Below are positions 17,367 to 27,435 of a stretch of 64,000 nucleotides of DNA, piece after piece. The position numbers were made by a program, and so were the translations under genes. The notes beneath the pieces are model-generated. The model did not search any database, was not told the DNA's origin, and saw only the letters and a program-made list of their open reading frames with translations. Numbering within the stretch: position 1 is the stretch's first letter; the number at the start of each line of letters is the position of its first letter. The stretch is from Mycolicibacterium sp. CR10. GTDB lineage: Bacteria; Actinomycetota; Actinomycetes; Mycobacteriales; Mycobacteriaceae. Location: contig NZ_STGE01000012.1 of assembly GCF_005222675.1 (NCBI RefSeq), forward strand, positions 163,473 to 227,472, written 5' to 3'.

Positions 17367-18505
17367 CACCGACCACCACCGTTCATCGGGTAGATGGTGA
17401 CACCCCGAACCACGCGGCTGACCTCACCGGACGGGAACGGATTGTCCGGTGTCTTCGCGTATTCCAGCGATGTGAACAGCGCCAGGTATTGCGCGAACAC
17501 CAGGTACGCCAGAGCGACCAGAGCGTCGGGCAGGCCGGCGAGGCCCGGCAGGACCACCGCAGACCCCAGCGCCGCCGGGATCGGTTCTGTGCCGATGACC
17601 GTCACCGCGTCCTCGCCGAGTTGGGCGCGCAGCTCGGAGACGATATCGAGGTCGTAGCGCCGGGTGTGGGGATCGGTCGACAGGTACACCACGGCCAGGG
17701 TGTCCGCGTCGAGCACCGACTTGGGCCCGTGCCGGAACCCCAGCGGCGAGTCGAAATACGTAACCACCTCTCCGGCAGTCAGTTCCAGCAGTTTGAGTGC
17801 CGACTCCCGGGCGAGCCCCTCCAGCGGTCCGCTGCCCAGATAGACGAAGCGCTGTCTCTTGGTCCGCGCCAGCGCCCGGATGTCGGGCTGCATCCCCACC
17901 ACATACTCGGCGGCGCGGGCCAGCGCCTCGGCGTCCGCCGCGGTGGCCGGACCCAGGAGCATCAAGCAGTTCAACAACATCGACGTCAGGCTCGATGTCA
18001 TCGCGAAGCCGGAGTCGTTGGTGCGCTCCGGCATGAAGACCACGCACGAGTCCGCTCGACCCCGGTGCGCGCGGCCCAGCTTGCCGTCCCGGTCGCAGGT
18101 GAGGACCAGATGCCAGACCTCGTCGACGATCGAGTCCGCCAGCGCCGTGGTCGCCAGGCTCTCCGGGCTGTTGCCGGAGCGGCCGAACGACACCAGCAGC
18201 GTCGGGGTCCGGGGCTCCAGCCAATCGAGCGGACTGGCCACGATGCTGGTGGTGGCGATCGCCTCGACACGGCGGTGCAGGTGAGCCCGCAGGGCCGGCG
18301 CGGCGATCTCACCGGCGAACGCCGAGCTGCCCGCTCCGGCCAGGATCACCCGGAGGTCGGGTCGTCCGACGAGCCCACGCAGGAACGCGGCGGCCTGGTC
18401 GTCGGGCCGGCCGGCGACCTCCCGCCAGGCATCGGGCTGCTGACCGATCTCGAGAATCGTTGCGCCGCCGTCCTGTTGGGCGGGAACGGCGGTGTGGCTG
18501 GTCAT
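17366..18505 (-). CDS. agaS: AgaS-like SIS-domain sugar-phosphate deaminase/isomerase
   Basis: A 379-aa protein with two SIS domains (SFGRSGNSPES in the first; YLGSGPLEGLARESALKLLELTAGEV in the second), the architecture of AgaS and of the GlmS isomerase half. AgaS converts galactosamine 6-phosphate to tagatose 6-phosphate and ammonia. The neighbouring tagatose-bisphosphate aldolase genes fit this role. ATG 18505 overlaps the upstream stop by 4 bases. It could act on another aldosamine phosphate. Confidence 0.82.
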   Translation of the reverse strand: MTSHTAVPAQQDGGATILEIGQQPDAWREVAGRPDDQAAAFLRGLVGRPDLRVILAGAGSSAFAGEIAAPALRAHLHRRVEAIATTSIVASPLDWLEPRTPTLLVSFGRSGNSPESLATTALADSIVDEVWHLVLTCDRDGKLGRAHRGRADSCVVFMPERTNDSGFAMTSSLTSMLLNCLMLLGPATAADAEALARAAEYVVGMQPDIRALARTKRQRFVYLGSGPLEGLARESALKLLELTAGEVVTYFDSPLGFRHGPKSVLDADTLAVVYLSTDPHTRRYDLDIVSELRAQLGEDAVTVIGTEPIPAALGSAVVLPGLAGLPDALVALAYLVFAQYLALFTSLEYAKTPDNPFPSGEVSRVVRGVTIYPMNGGGR

Positions 18506-19827
18506 CGGGCACCTCCGAGTGGCTGGGCGTGGCACGCACTCGCGTACGGGCGCAGGGCGTCGCGGACACGGTCGATCACAAGGGACTGCGCGTCGACCTC
18601 CAACTCGCCCGTGCGGATCCGCTCGTACTGAAGCGGCAGGAACTGACTGATCAACGGCAGTGGGATGCCGGCCCGGTCGAGGTTGGCCAGCAGCATCCGC
18701 CGCGCCGCGTCGACCTCGTCGACGGCCCAGTAGTAGCGCATCCGGTCGCTGTAGCTGTAGCGGCGCGCGGTGCGCTGGGCGCGGGGGGCGCCCTCGTAGT
18801 AGTTCTGCCAGTGCAGCGGCTCGGCAAGCATTCGGCGCTCGATGACCTCGATCAGGTTCGACCGGGACGGCCGCGCGACGAGCTCGACCTCGATCATCGC
18901 CAGGGCGAACAGCGCCTCCCGCATCGCGAAGGTCAGGGCCGGACCGACTTTGAGTATGGCCCAATGGTCTTCGACGAGCTCGCGCAGGCGCTCCGGCCGC
19001 TGGTAGTCGGTCGAATGCGCTTCGAAGACGAGATGGTCCTCGGTGTCGAGGACCCGGCGCAGCTCGGCGGTGGCCTCACGCCGATAGTCGACGACGTTGA
19101 GGTGGTCGAACTCGACGCCGGGCTGTACCACCAGCGCCACCACCCGCGGCCACACGTGGTCGAGGTGGACCGCGGCGAACGCCTCCCGGTGCGCGGCGAT
19201 CGTGCGGCGGGCGCGCTCGGCCGGTGTCGGGGTCAGACCGTCCAGCGTCTCGTGCGCGCCCCCGGGGACGGGCACCTCGGTGCCGATGACGTAGACCGGT
19301 CCCCCAGACCCGCTGCGGCGAGCCGCGTCCTCGGCCACCTTCAGCAGCCGGGCGCTGCGACGCGCCACCACCTCGTCGGACAGCACGGCGGGATCGTCGG
19401 CACAGCTCATGCTGCAGTCCAGGTGGATCTTGGTGTACCCGGCCTCCACATATGCGGCGACGAGGACCTCGGCATGACCCATGGCCACCTCCGCCGGTCC
19501 GTGCTGCCAGCGGTTGGGCCCGAGGTGGTCGCCACCGAGCACCACGCGGTCGCGGGCGAACCCGTGCGCGTCGGCGATGCCGAGAACCACCTCGCGGAAC
19601 TGCGCGGGACGCAGGCCGGTGTAACCGCCGAACTGATCGACCTGGTTCGAGGTGGCCTCGACGAGCACGTATCCGTCGTCGGCCGCGGCTTGCGCGATGG
19701 CCGCCTGCAGAACTGTGGGATGGGCCGAGCATACGGAGTAGACACCCACGGGCACCCCGGACTTGTGCCGTCCGATCGTGTCGGCCAGCCAGTCGACCCG
19801 GTGCAGCGTCTGCGCGGGATGCGTCAC
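18502..19827 (-). CDS. kbaZ: Tagatose-bisphosphate aldolase non-catalytic subunit (GatZ/KbaZ)
   Basis: A 441-aa protein of the GatZ/KbaZ/AgaZ family (IGRHKSGVPVGVYSVCSAHPTVLQAA; GGDHLGPNRW; HLDCSMSCADD; EAHSTDYQ). It stabilises or assists the class II aldolase KbaY that splits tagatose 1,6-bisphosphate to dihydroxyacetone phosphate and glyceraldehyde 3-phosphate. The GTG start at 19827 overlaps the kbaY TGA (GTGA) and begins MTHPAQTLHRV. A slightly longer reading exists but lies inside kbaY. Confidence 0.88.
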   Translation of the reverse strand: MTHPAQTLHRVDWLADTIGRHKSGVPVGVYSVCSAHPTVLQAAIAQAAADDGYVLVEATSNQVDQFGGYTGLRPAQFREVVLGIADAHGFARDRVVLGGDHLGPNRWQHGPAEVAMGHAEVLVAAYVEAGYTKIHLDCSMSCADDPAVLSDEVVARRSARLLKVAEDAARRSGSGGPVYVIGTEVPVPGGAHETLDGLTPTPAERARRTIAAHREAFAAVHLDHVWPRVVALVVQPGVEFDHLNVVDYRREATAELRRVLDTEDHLVFEAHSTDYQRPERLRELVEDHWAILKVGPALTFAMREALFALAMIEVELVARPSRSNLIEVIERRMLAEPLHWQNYYEGAPRAQRTARRYSYSDRMRYYWAVDEVDAARRMLLANLDRAGIPLPLISQFLPLQYERIRTGELEVDAQSLVIDRVRDALRPYASACHAQPLGGAR

Positions 19828-20702
19828 TGCGCCTCCACCGGTGCGGGCGCGCTGACGACACGGCACAGTTCGGCCACGGTGTCCCCGACGGCCTGCCGCG
19901 CGACGGTCAGGTACCTGCGCGGATCGACCAGCGCCGGGTCCGCGTCGAGGACCGTGCGCACCGCGCCGGTGTAGGCGACATTGAGCGCGGTGCCGACGTT
20001 GATCTTGCGCATGCCCGCGCGGACCGCCTCGACGAGCTGGTCATCGGGGACTCCCGAAGAGCCATGCAGCACAAGGGGAGTCGTTACTGCGGCGGCCAGT
20101 TCAGCGATCAGTTCGACGTCGAGCCGGGCGGTGCGGGTGGTCATCGCGTGCGAGCTGCCCACCGCCACCGCGAGACCGTCCACCCCGGTGTCGGTGACGA
20201 AGGCGGCCGCCTCGTCGGGCCGGGTGCGGGCGCCGCGGGCGTGTGCCCCGACGGTTTCGCCCTTTCCGCCGACCTCACCGAGCTCGGCTTCCACCCAGAG
20301 ACCGGCGACGTGCGCGCGTGCGGTGAACGCGCGGGTCTGCTCGACGTTGTCGCGGTAGGACAGGTGGGCGGCGTCGATCATGATCGAGGTGACGCCGAGA
20401 TCAGCCGCGGATCCGAGCGCCTCGTCGAGCAGCGCGGCGTCCTGAAAGTGGTCCAGATGCACCGCGAGGGTTGCGCTCGACTGAGCGGCGATGCGTGCGC
20501 AGGCGGCGACGATCGGGGCGATCCGGCCGCCGTGGAAGTGCACCGTGTTCTCGCTGATCTGGATCAGCGCGGCCACTCCGGCGCGCTCGGCACCCTCGGC
20601 GATCCCTTCAGCGTGCTCGACGGTGATCGCGTTGAAGGCCAAGACTGCAGTGTCCTTCGCGATGGCCGACGCGACGATGTCGGCGGTGGCGGCCAGGGTC
20701 AC
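19824..20702 (-). CDS. kbaY: Class II tagatose/fructose-bisphosphate aldolase (KbaY/GatY)
   Basis: A 292-aa zinc aldolase: AFNAITVEHAEGI, first zinc ligand in HLDHFQD, a Glu-rich active-site loop AELGEVGGKGE and later ligand VLHGSSGVP. With the adjacent KbaZ subunit it should cleave tagatose 1,6-bisphosphate. It is the first gene of the operon, starting at GTG 20702, divergent from the DeoR gene. No 6-phosphotagatose kinase gene is present in the cluster; a chromosomal phosphofructokinase would have to supply that step. Confidence 0.88.
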   Translation of the reverse strand: MTLAATADIVASAIAKDTAVLAFNAITVEHAEGIAEGAERAGVAALIQISENTVHFHGGRIAPIVAACARIAAQSSATLAVHLDHFQDAALLDEALGSAADLGVTSIMIDAAHLSYRDNVEQTRAFTARAHVAGLWVEAELGEVGGKGETVGAHARGARTRPDEAAAFVTDTGVDGLAVAVGSSHAMTTRTARLDVELIAELAAAVTTPLVLHGSSGVPDDQLVEAVRAGMRKINVGTALNVAYTGAVRTVLDADPALVDPRRYLTVARQAVGDTVAELCRVVSAPAPVEAQ

Positions 20703-20744
20703 GCCGGCACCTGCTGCCGGGGAGCGAACGTGGGGAACATCACT

Positions 20745-20809
20745 CGAGCATGAGAAGCTCGCTCAAAGCGCGCAATGCGAACCGGCCAAACGATCAGGAA
20801 AACTGATCG
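20745..20809. promoter_or_regulatory. Candidate operator of the DeoR regulator in the divergent gap
   Basis: Two inverted repeats sit between kbaY and the DeoR gene. CGATCAG-n5-CTGATCG at 20791-20809 is perfect over 7 bp, and CGAGC-n7-GCTCG lies at 20745-20761. Spacing and position suit binding of a dimeric or tetrameric DeoR repressor over both divergent promoters. The assignment is by position only. Confidence 0.5.
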
Positions 20810-20848
20810 CCGTCGGCGCCACGCACCCGGCCCGAGGAGGTCCCGCAC

Positions 20849-21634
20849 GTGTCGACCAAGCGCACCGACCGCATGCGTGCCGTGCTGTCACTGCTCCGGG
20901 AGCGCGGCGAGGTCGCGTCGAAGGTGCTGTGCGCCGACCTGCGGGTCTCGCCTGCGACGCTGCGCCGCGACCTGAGCGAACTCGAGGAGCAGGGTCTGCT
21001 GGTGCGTACCCACGGCGGTGCCCGGGCGCTGGACCCCAGCGGCAGTGAGATCCCGGTGCGGCTCCGCGACCACCGGATGGTCGCGATCAAGCGGCGGATC
21101 GCCCAGCACGCCGCGGCCCTGGTGCCCGCCGGTCCGCAGGCCGTCGCGCTGACGGGCGGGGTGACCACCGGCGAGGTCGCCAGGTCACTCAAGGGCAGAC
21201 CGAACATCACGATCGTGACCAACTCGCTGACCATCGCCGCCGACTGCGCCGTCGACGCCCAGATGAAGGTGATCGCGACGGGCGGGCTGGTGCGGGCGAA
21301 CACCCTCGAGGCCGTCGGCCCGATGTCGGAGCACGCCTTCCAGGTGATCACCGTCGGGACCGCCGTGCTCGGTGCCGACGGAATGTCCGCCGAGGTCGGC
21401 GCCACCACCTTCGACGAAGCCGAGGCCAGGACGGCGATCGCGATGGCCGCCAACGCCCAGCGGGTCGTCGTCGCCGTGGACGGCTCCAAGATCGGCAAGG
21501 TGACCCTGGCGAAGATGGTGCCGCTGGGGCGGATCGATCACCTCGTCACCGACTCCACGGCGGACAGCGGCCAGTTGGAGCGGATCACGGCGGCCGGGGT
21601 GCGCGTCCATGTCGTCGAGGTGGGCGACACCTGA
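20849..21634 (+). CDS. DeoR-family transcriptional repressor (AgaR-like)
   Basis: A 261-aa protein with the DeoR N-terminal winged helix (LLRERGEVASKVLCADLRVSPATLRRDLSELEEQGLLVRTHGGA) and the C-terminal sugar-phosphate-binding DeoRC domain (TGGVTTGEVARSL; GADGMSAEVGATTFDEAEA). It probably represses the divergent sugar operon until a pathway phosphosugar binds. GTG 20849 has GAGGAGG 8 nt upstream. It is followed by copy 2 of the flanking repeat. Confidence 0.9.
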   Translation: MSTKRTDRMRAVLSLLRERGEVASKVLCADLRVSPATLRRDLSELEEQGLLVRTHGGARALDPSGSEIPVRLRDHRMVAIKRRIAQHAAALVPAGPQAVALTGGVTTGEVARSLKGRPNITIVTNSLTIAADCAVDAQMKVIATGGLVRANTLEAVGPMSEHAFQVITVGTAVLGADGMSAEVGATTFDEAEARTAIAMAANAQRVVVAVDGSKIGKVTLAKMVPLGRIDHLVTDSTADSGQLERITAAGVRVHVVEVGDT

Positions 21635-21677
21635 GCGCCGGCGAACTCCCGTTCACTCTGCGCTGCGGGCGACTGAG

Positions 21678-21734
21678 TCTGCGCTGAGGGCGACAAAGTG
21701 CGAGTAACGCCCGCCGCCACCGCAGCATGAACGC
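21678..21734 (+). repeat. 57-bp direct repeat, copy 2, with partial tandem extension
   Basis: It matches 10741-10797 at 56 of 57 positions. Immediately before it, 21655-21677 carries a partial, mutated copy of the first 20 nt (TCTGCGCTGCGGGCGACT), as if the left end were duplicated. It lies in the gap between the DeoR gene and accA3. Confidence 0.9.
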
Positions 21735-21791
21735 ACGAAGGCCCACGCTCATCGGGTTACCGGCGGGTAAGGGACCGGCTCGCCGAGACTT

Positions 21792-21812
21792 GAAGTTGGG
21801 CGCTTAAACTTC
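21792..21812. promoter_or_regulatory. Inverted repeat upstream of accA3
   Basis: GAAGTT at 21792-21797 and AACTTC at 21807-21812 form a 6-bp inverted repeat with a 9-nt spacer, about 55 nt before the accA3 start. It may be an operator of a fatty-acid-synthesis regulator. No convincing -10/-35 pair could be placed. Confidence 0.3.
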
Positions 21813-21842
21813 CCCGGGATACATTCTTAAAGACGCTCTTAG

Positions 21843-23672
<1,830 letters not shown>

Positions 23673-23673
23673 G

Positions 23674-24663
23674 TCAGATCCGGCCGACGCGTCGTAGTCC
23701 TTCGACCGTGTCGGCGATCGTCTCGGCCGGATCACGTTGGGTGACACCGAGATCCCGCACACTGGGTGAATCGTCCGACCGCGGCATCTGCGTGTAGTAC
23801 TGCATCGCCGCGGAGTTGATCGGCGTCTCGAACGGCAGGTACGAGCCGATCGTGTCGAACAGCGCACCCACCCCCCGCAGCGCGGTGTCGGGCACCGGGA
23901 ACACCGCGAGTGACCGGTTCGCGGCCGTGCCGATCAGCGCCGCCAACTCGTCGACCGGGATCCGTCTGCCGCCGGCCATATAGCGCCGCGGCCCCTTCCC
24001 CTTCTCCAACAGCGCGACGTGGATCGCCGCCAGATCGCGGACGTCGACGACGATCCAGGCCGCGCTGCGCCCCGGTACCCCGTGCATCTTGAACGCCGCC
24101 TCGACACCCTCGGCCGCCTCACCGAACTGAGTGCCCGCCGGCGGTCCCAGCACCATGCCGGGATAGGTGATGTCGACCGGGGCGCCGGCGTCCTGCAGGC
24201 CGCGGGCGTACGCCTCGACGACGGCCTTGGACCTGCCGTAGCCGTCATTGCCGCCGACCACCGGGAGGTCGGCGTGCAGCACCTCGAGGTCGGGGCGGAA
24301 CAGCGCGGTGAAGCTCGACACGTGAACGATCGGGTCCAGACCGGCCTTGGCGGCGCCGCCCAGGATGTAGCGCGCGCCTTCGAGGTTGGTGTGCAGCATC
24401 TCGTCGGCACGGCCCGGGTCGGTCGAAACCATTGCCGCGCAATGGATCACCGCATCGCATCCGTCGAGGGCGTCGGTCGCGGACCCGGGGTCGGCGATGT
24501 CGCCGAGGACGCTATCAGCGACGTCGACGCCGATGCTGCCAGCGCTGGCGTTCAACCGTTCGACGCTGCGCACCAGGAAGCGAACGTCATGCCCTGCGTC
24601 CTGCACGGCCTTGGCGGTCCACGCGCCGACGAAGCCGGTTCCGCCGGTGATCAGTACTTTCAT
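23674..24663 (-). CDS. NAD-dependent epimerase/dehydratase family oxidoreductase
   Basis: A 329-aa extended SDR with MKVLITGGTGFVGAWTAKAV, DAVIHCAAMVS, VSSFTALF, and catalytic YGRSKAVVE (Tyr-x3-Lys). It resembles dihydroflavonol-reductase-like or sterol-dehydrogenase-like SDRs of unknown substrate, common in mycobacteria. It is convergent with accA3; the two stops lie 1 nt apart. The start at 24663 follows a GGAAGG site. Confidence 0.82.
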   Translation of the reverse strand: MKVLITGGTGFVGAWTAKAVQDAGHDVRFLVRSVERLNASAGSIGVDVADSVLGDIADPGSATDALDGCDAVIHCAAMVSTDPGRADEMLHTNLEGARYILGGAAKAGLDPIVHVSSFTALFRPDLEVLHADLPVVGGNDGYGRSKAVVEAYARGLQDAGAPVDITYPGMVLGPPAGTQFGEAAEGVEAAFKMHGVPGRSAAWIVVDVRDLAAIHVALLEKGKGPRRYMAGGRRIPVDELAALIGTAANRSLAVFPVPDTALRGVGALFDTIGSYLPFETPINSAAMQYYTQMPRSDDSPSVRDLGVTQRDPAETIADTVEGLRRVGRI

Positions 24664-24721
24664 GGGGCCTTCCGATAGCGACGTAACTCAGGTCGCTACC
24701 GTACCCAGCCGCATCGCGCGC

Positions 24722-25075
24722 TCAGTACTGGACGCGGAAGCCACCGATCAGCCGGATCACGTTCCCGTCCGGGTCCGACACCGTCGACAGCGTGACACCC
24801 TTGGTGGCCTCGACCACCGGCTCGGGTCGCAGCCCACGGCCCTCGAGATCGGCGACGCACGCCTCGATGTCCTCGACCGCCAGATTGAACAGACTCGAAC
24901 CGGCGCGGTCGGGATCGTGGAACACCTGAAGCCACGCCTTCGGGAGCACCTGCCACTCGGTCAGCGTCGGCATGGGGTCGTTGTCGGGTTGCCTGCCGAA
25001 CAGCGAGCTGTACCAGTCGCGGCTGGCCTGCAGGTCGGACACCGCCACCACGGACAGGACATGTTCGATCGTCAT
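24722..25075 (-). CDS. VOC (glyoxalase/bleomycin-resistance) superfamily protein
   Basis: A 117-aa single-module VOC protein (MTIEHVLSVVAVSDLQASRDWYSSLFGRQPD; VEDIEACVADLEGRGL; DPDGNVIRLI). Such proteins dimerise to form metal sites in enzymes or bind small molecules. ATG 25075 follows AGGGAG by 6 nt; a GTG one codon earlier is possible. The exact activity cannot be told. Confidence 0.8.
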   Translation of the reverse strand: MTIEHVLSVVAVSDLQASRDWYSSLFGRQPDNDPMPTLTEWQVLPKAWLQVFHDPDRAGSSLFNLAVEDIEACVADLEGRGLRPEPVVEATKGVTLSTVSDPDGNVIRLIGGFRVQY

Positions 25076-25078
25076 CAC

Positions 25079-25408
25079 TCGCTCCCTTTCGTCGTCGTGT
25101 AGGTACGACTACCCGGACGGCAAAAATTCATCAACGCGTTCGCTAATTGACGCGCGCAAAGATTGCCTGGTCAGGCCGCTTTGCATCGGTGCTGCATCGA
25201 AAACCCAAGAAATGGCGACGTCAGAACCCTTCTCTTGATCACCACTCATCGGATAGCGTTTGCCTTTAGTGGGTACTCCAGTTTGCTGAGGGGTGGTTCG
25301 GTCCCGCTTTCACGGTGACAGCCGATGAGGGCGGGGCCGATCCCGTTCTAGGGACCCATGCCGTCTAGGGGCCGATGCCGTTCCGCGGCCGGATGGCAAG
25401 CTGACCGG
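25079..25408. other. Intergenic region, less GC-rich
   Basis: About 330 nt with no gene I can support, between the VOC gene (minus) and a small plus-strand gene. It is a divergent gap and presumably contains promoters for both, but no clear consensus boxes were found. Confidence 0.5.
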
Positions 25409-25729
25409 GTGGAGCCCGTCGAGATCAACGCCGGAGCCTGGTACCTGCGCGCGCTACGCGCCGACGACCGCGTCGACGACCGCCCCGCACTGGCCGACCT
25501 CGGCGAGCACCGCCCCGACTACATCGAGCACCTCGCGGCGCACTGGGACTCCGAAACGCTGTGTTCCTGGGCGGTCTGCGAGCCCACAACCGGCGAGATG
25601 CTGGCCGAGGTGACGCTGGAACCGTCGACCGGGGTGGTGAGCGCACGCGCGCGCCCCGGCCACGAGCAGGCTGCTCGGACCGGGGCGGAGGCGGTAGGTC
25701 GGTTCGCCGATGCCGCGTTCGGCGGCTAG
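25409..25729 (+). CDS. Small hypothetical protein, GNAT-like N-terminal motif
   Basis: A 106-aa reading from GTG 25409 begins MEPVEINAGAWYLRALRADDRVDDRPALADLG, which resembles small mycobacterial proteins sometimes annotated as GNAT-like. The acetyl-CoA loop of a real acetyltransferase is not evident, so it may be a truncated domain or a distinct short family. The 3' end is 1 nt from the convergent gene. An in-frame ATG 51 nt upstream gives an Arg/Ser-rich start that does not look native. Confidence 0.55.
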   Translation: MEPVEINAGAWYLRALRADDRVDDRPALADLGEHRPDYIEHLAAHWDSETLCSWAVCEPTTGEMLAEVTLEPSTGVVSARARPGHEQAARTGAEAVGRFADAAFGG

Positions 25730-25730
25730 A

Positions 25731-25994
25731 TCAGCGGTTGTTGCTGGTGTGCACCGTGGTGTCGGTCTGCGGGGCGTGGGCGTTGTTCGGCCAGTAGTAC
25801 ATCCCGTAGCCGTATCCGCCGATCATCGGGTACATCATCTGCTGGTGGGCGTGGACGTCCGGGGTGGCGACGATGCCGCCGTTGTCGTTGACCGAGACCG
25901 AGGCGCTTGCGGTGCCGGCCAGGCCGAGCGCGGCGCCACCGATGACGCCGGCGGACAGGAGGGGCAGTGCGACGATGCGGGCGATGCGGTTCAT
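25731..25994 (-). CDS. Small secreted mycobacterial protein
   Basis: An 87-aa protein with a classical signal peptide (MNRIARIVALPLLSAGVIGG, cleavage near TASA/SVS). The short mature region is rich in Tyr, Met, Gly and His (HQQMMYPMIGGYGYGMYYW). ATG 25994 has AAGGAG 6 nt upstream. The Met/His content could suit metal binding, but that is speculation. The long leader (26000-26189) contains small hairpins at 26093-26106 and 26121-26134. Confidence 0.72.
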   Translation of the reverse strand: MNRIARIVALPLLSAGVIGGAALGLAGTASASVSVNDNGGIVATPDVHAHQQMMYPMIGGYGYGMYYWPNNAHAPQTDTTVHTSNNR

Positions 25995-26189
25995 GGTTAT
26001 CTCCTTGTAGCGATTGACTTTTCGTCTGTTTCCGGCTGATCCGGTGTTGAGATAACTCTCTCGCATTCCAGCGGGCGCGTCTGTCGGGCGATCGGTCCAC
26101 AGACCGGTGGAATTCCCGTTCCCCCAATCGGGGGACACGCCACCTGCGGATTCGGCGCGATGAGCAGCGAACCGCGGCTGATTCGCGGG

Positions 26190-26825
26190 TCAGGGCTCGT
26201 CGACGTCGACGCCCGAGCTCAGATCCGCGCAGTCCACGGCGACGACGCCGTCCTGCGACCGCAGGAACGGACCGGCGCCCTCGTCCCCCGACAGCGCGTC
26301 GAGCAGCGCGGGCCAGTGCCGGCGCGCGATCACCACCGGGTGACCGGGGCGCCGACCGTAGCGGGCGCGGGCCAGCCCCGATACCGACGCCCGTGCCGCA
26401 GCCAGCACCCGGCGCACCGCGGCGGCACCGATGTCGGGGGTGTCGACGGTGGTCAGCACCGCGTATTCGGCGTCGTCGTGCAGCGACAGCAAGCCGGCCC
26501 GCACCGAGGCGCTCACCCCCTCGGCCCAGTTCACGGCGACGATGGGGCGCCCGGGAGCAGGGATGTCGGCAACATCGTCGTGGGCCGCGCCGAGCACCAC
26601 CACGACGTCGCCGCAGCCGCCGTCGTGTAAAGCAGCCACGCCGAGGCGCAGCCACTCACCGCCGTCGGCGAGCGCCTTCGGCATCCCGTACCGCGCGCCC
26701 GCGCCGGCGGCCAGCAATATCCCTGCAGTCGACAATTCCTGTGGCACAGCCGGTTTCGCTTTCCGTACTGATACGAATGACGCATCCGTCATCACGACGG
26801 AATCTGTGTACATCTTCCGATGCAT
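26190..26825 (-). CDS. MobA/MocA-like nucleotidyltransferase
   Basis: A 211-aa protein of the NTP-transferase family: TAGILLAAGAGARYGMPKAL (nucleotide loop), a VDTPDI metal-site segment and GRRPGHPVVIARRHW. It resembles enzymes that attach CMP or GMP to molybdenum cofactor (MocA/MobA). A molybdopterin oxidoreductase is encoded at 38107, though not nearby. The start is uncertain: ATG 26825, or ATG 26792 (MTDASFVSV) just before the conserved core. Confidence 0.72.
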   Translation of the reverse strand: MHRKMYTDSVVMTDASFVSVRKAKPAVPQELSTAGILLAAGAGARYGMPKALADGGEWLRLGVAALHDGGCGDVVVVLGAAHDDVADIPAPGRPIVAVNWAEGVSASVRAGLLSLHDDAEYAVLTTVDTPDIGAAAVRRVLAAARASVSGLARARYGRRPGHPVVIARRHWPALLDALSGDEGAGPFLRSQDGVVAVDCADLSSGVDVDEP

Positions 26826-26991
26826 TGTCCAAGATCACATAAGAGGCGTAGGGTTCATAGCAAGGTTGAAGTCACAGCCTCATGGAAACGTCATCGTCAC
26901 GCGGAGCACGTCGCGCAGGCTTTGAGACAAAGGGCCCCACCTTGACAGATCCAAAGTCCGAATCACACGCATTCCGACTGATGGAGTCACT

Positions 26992-27435
26992 ATGCCCCAC
27001 ATCCGTGATACCCAGAACGCTCCTCACGAGCTTTCTCAAGAACGTATCGACTGCCACACCGCTCTCTTCGAGATCGAATGGCCCGAGCAGTCCACCGCCG
27101 TCGTCGCCGTTCACGGTGAACTCGATGCGGCCAACGGCAACCAGTTCGTCGAGTTCGCGCTGCGCCACGCGGCGGACACCGACAGGTTGGTCATCGATCT
27201 CTCCGAGGTGACCTTCTTCGCCACCGCAGGGTTCACCGCGCTGCATGCACTCAACGTGCAGTCTGTCGGCGCGGACATCCGCTGGGCCCTGGTGCCCAGC
27301 AAGGCGGTCGATCGGCTGTTGCGGATCTGCGACCCGGATTCAGCGCTGCCCGTGCGGGCCGACGTCGACAACGCGTTGACGGCGGTTCGCGAAGAGCAGC
27401 CGCGGCTACTCGAGCTGGTCCCTGAGTCGCGCTAG
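26992..27435 (+). CDS. STAS-domain anti-sigma factor antagonist homologue
   Basis: A 147-aa STAS protein: VVAVHGELDAANGNQF and LVIDLSEVTFFATAGFTAL. In SpoIIAA-type antagonists the phosphorylated Ser sits in D-S-S-G; here it reads A77-T78-A79-G80, so a Thr occupies the site and the preceding Asp is gone. It lies tail to tail with sigF, overlapping its 3' end by 30 nt, and may bind RsbW to release SigF. ATG 26992 is the natural start. Confidence 0.82.
   Translation: MPHIRDTQNAPHELSQERIDCHTALFEIEWPEQSTAVVAVHGELDAANGNQFVEFALRHAADTDRLVIDLSEVTFFATAGFTALHALNVQSVGADIRWALVPSKAVDRLLRICDPDSALPVRADVDNALTAVREEQPRLLELVPESR

Noticed and set aside
25256..25275. GTTT...GGGTA as a SigF promoter before the small gene at 25409
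   Set aside because: The boxes are only about 10 nt apart, well short of the 15-17 nt needed.
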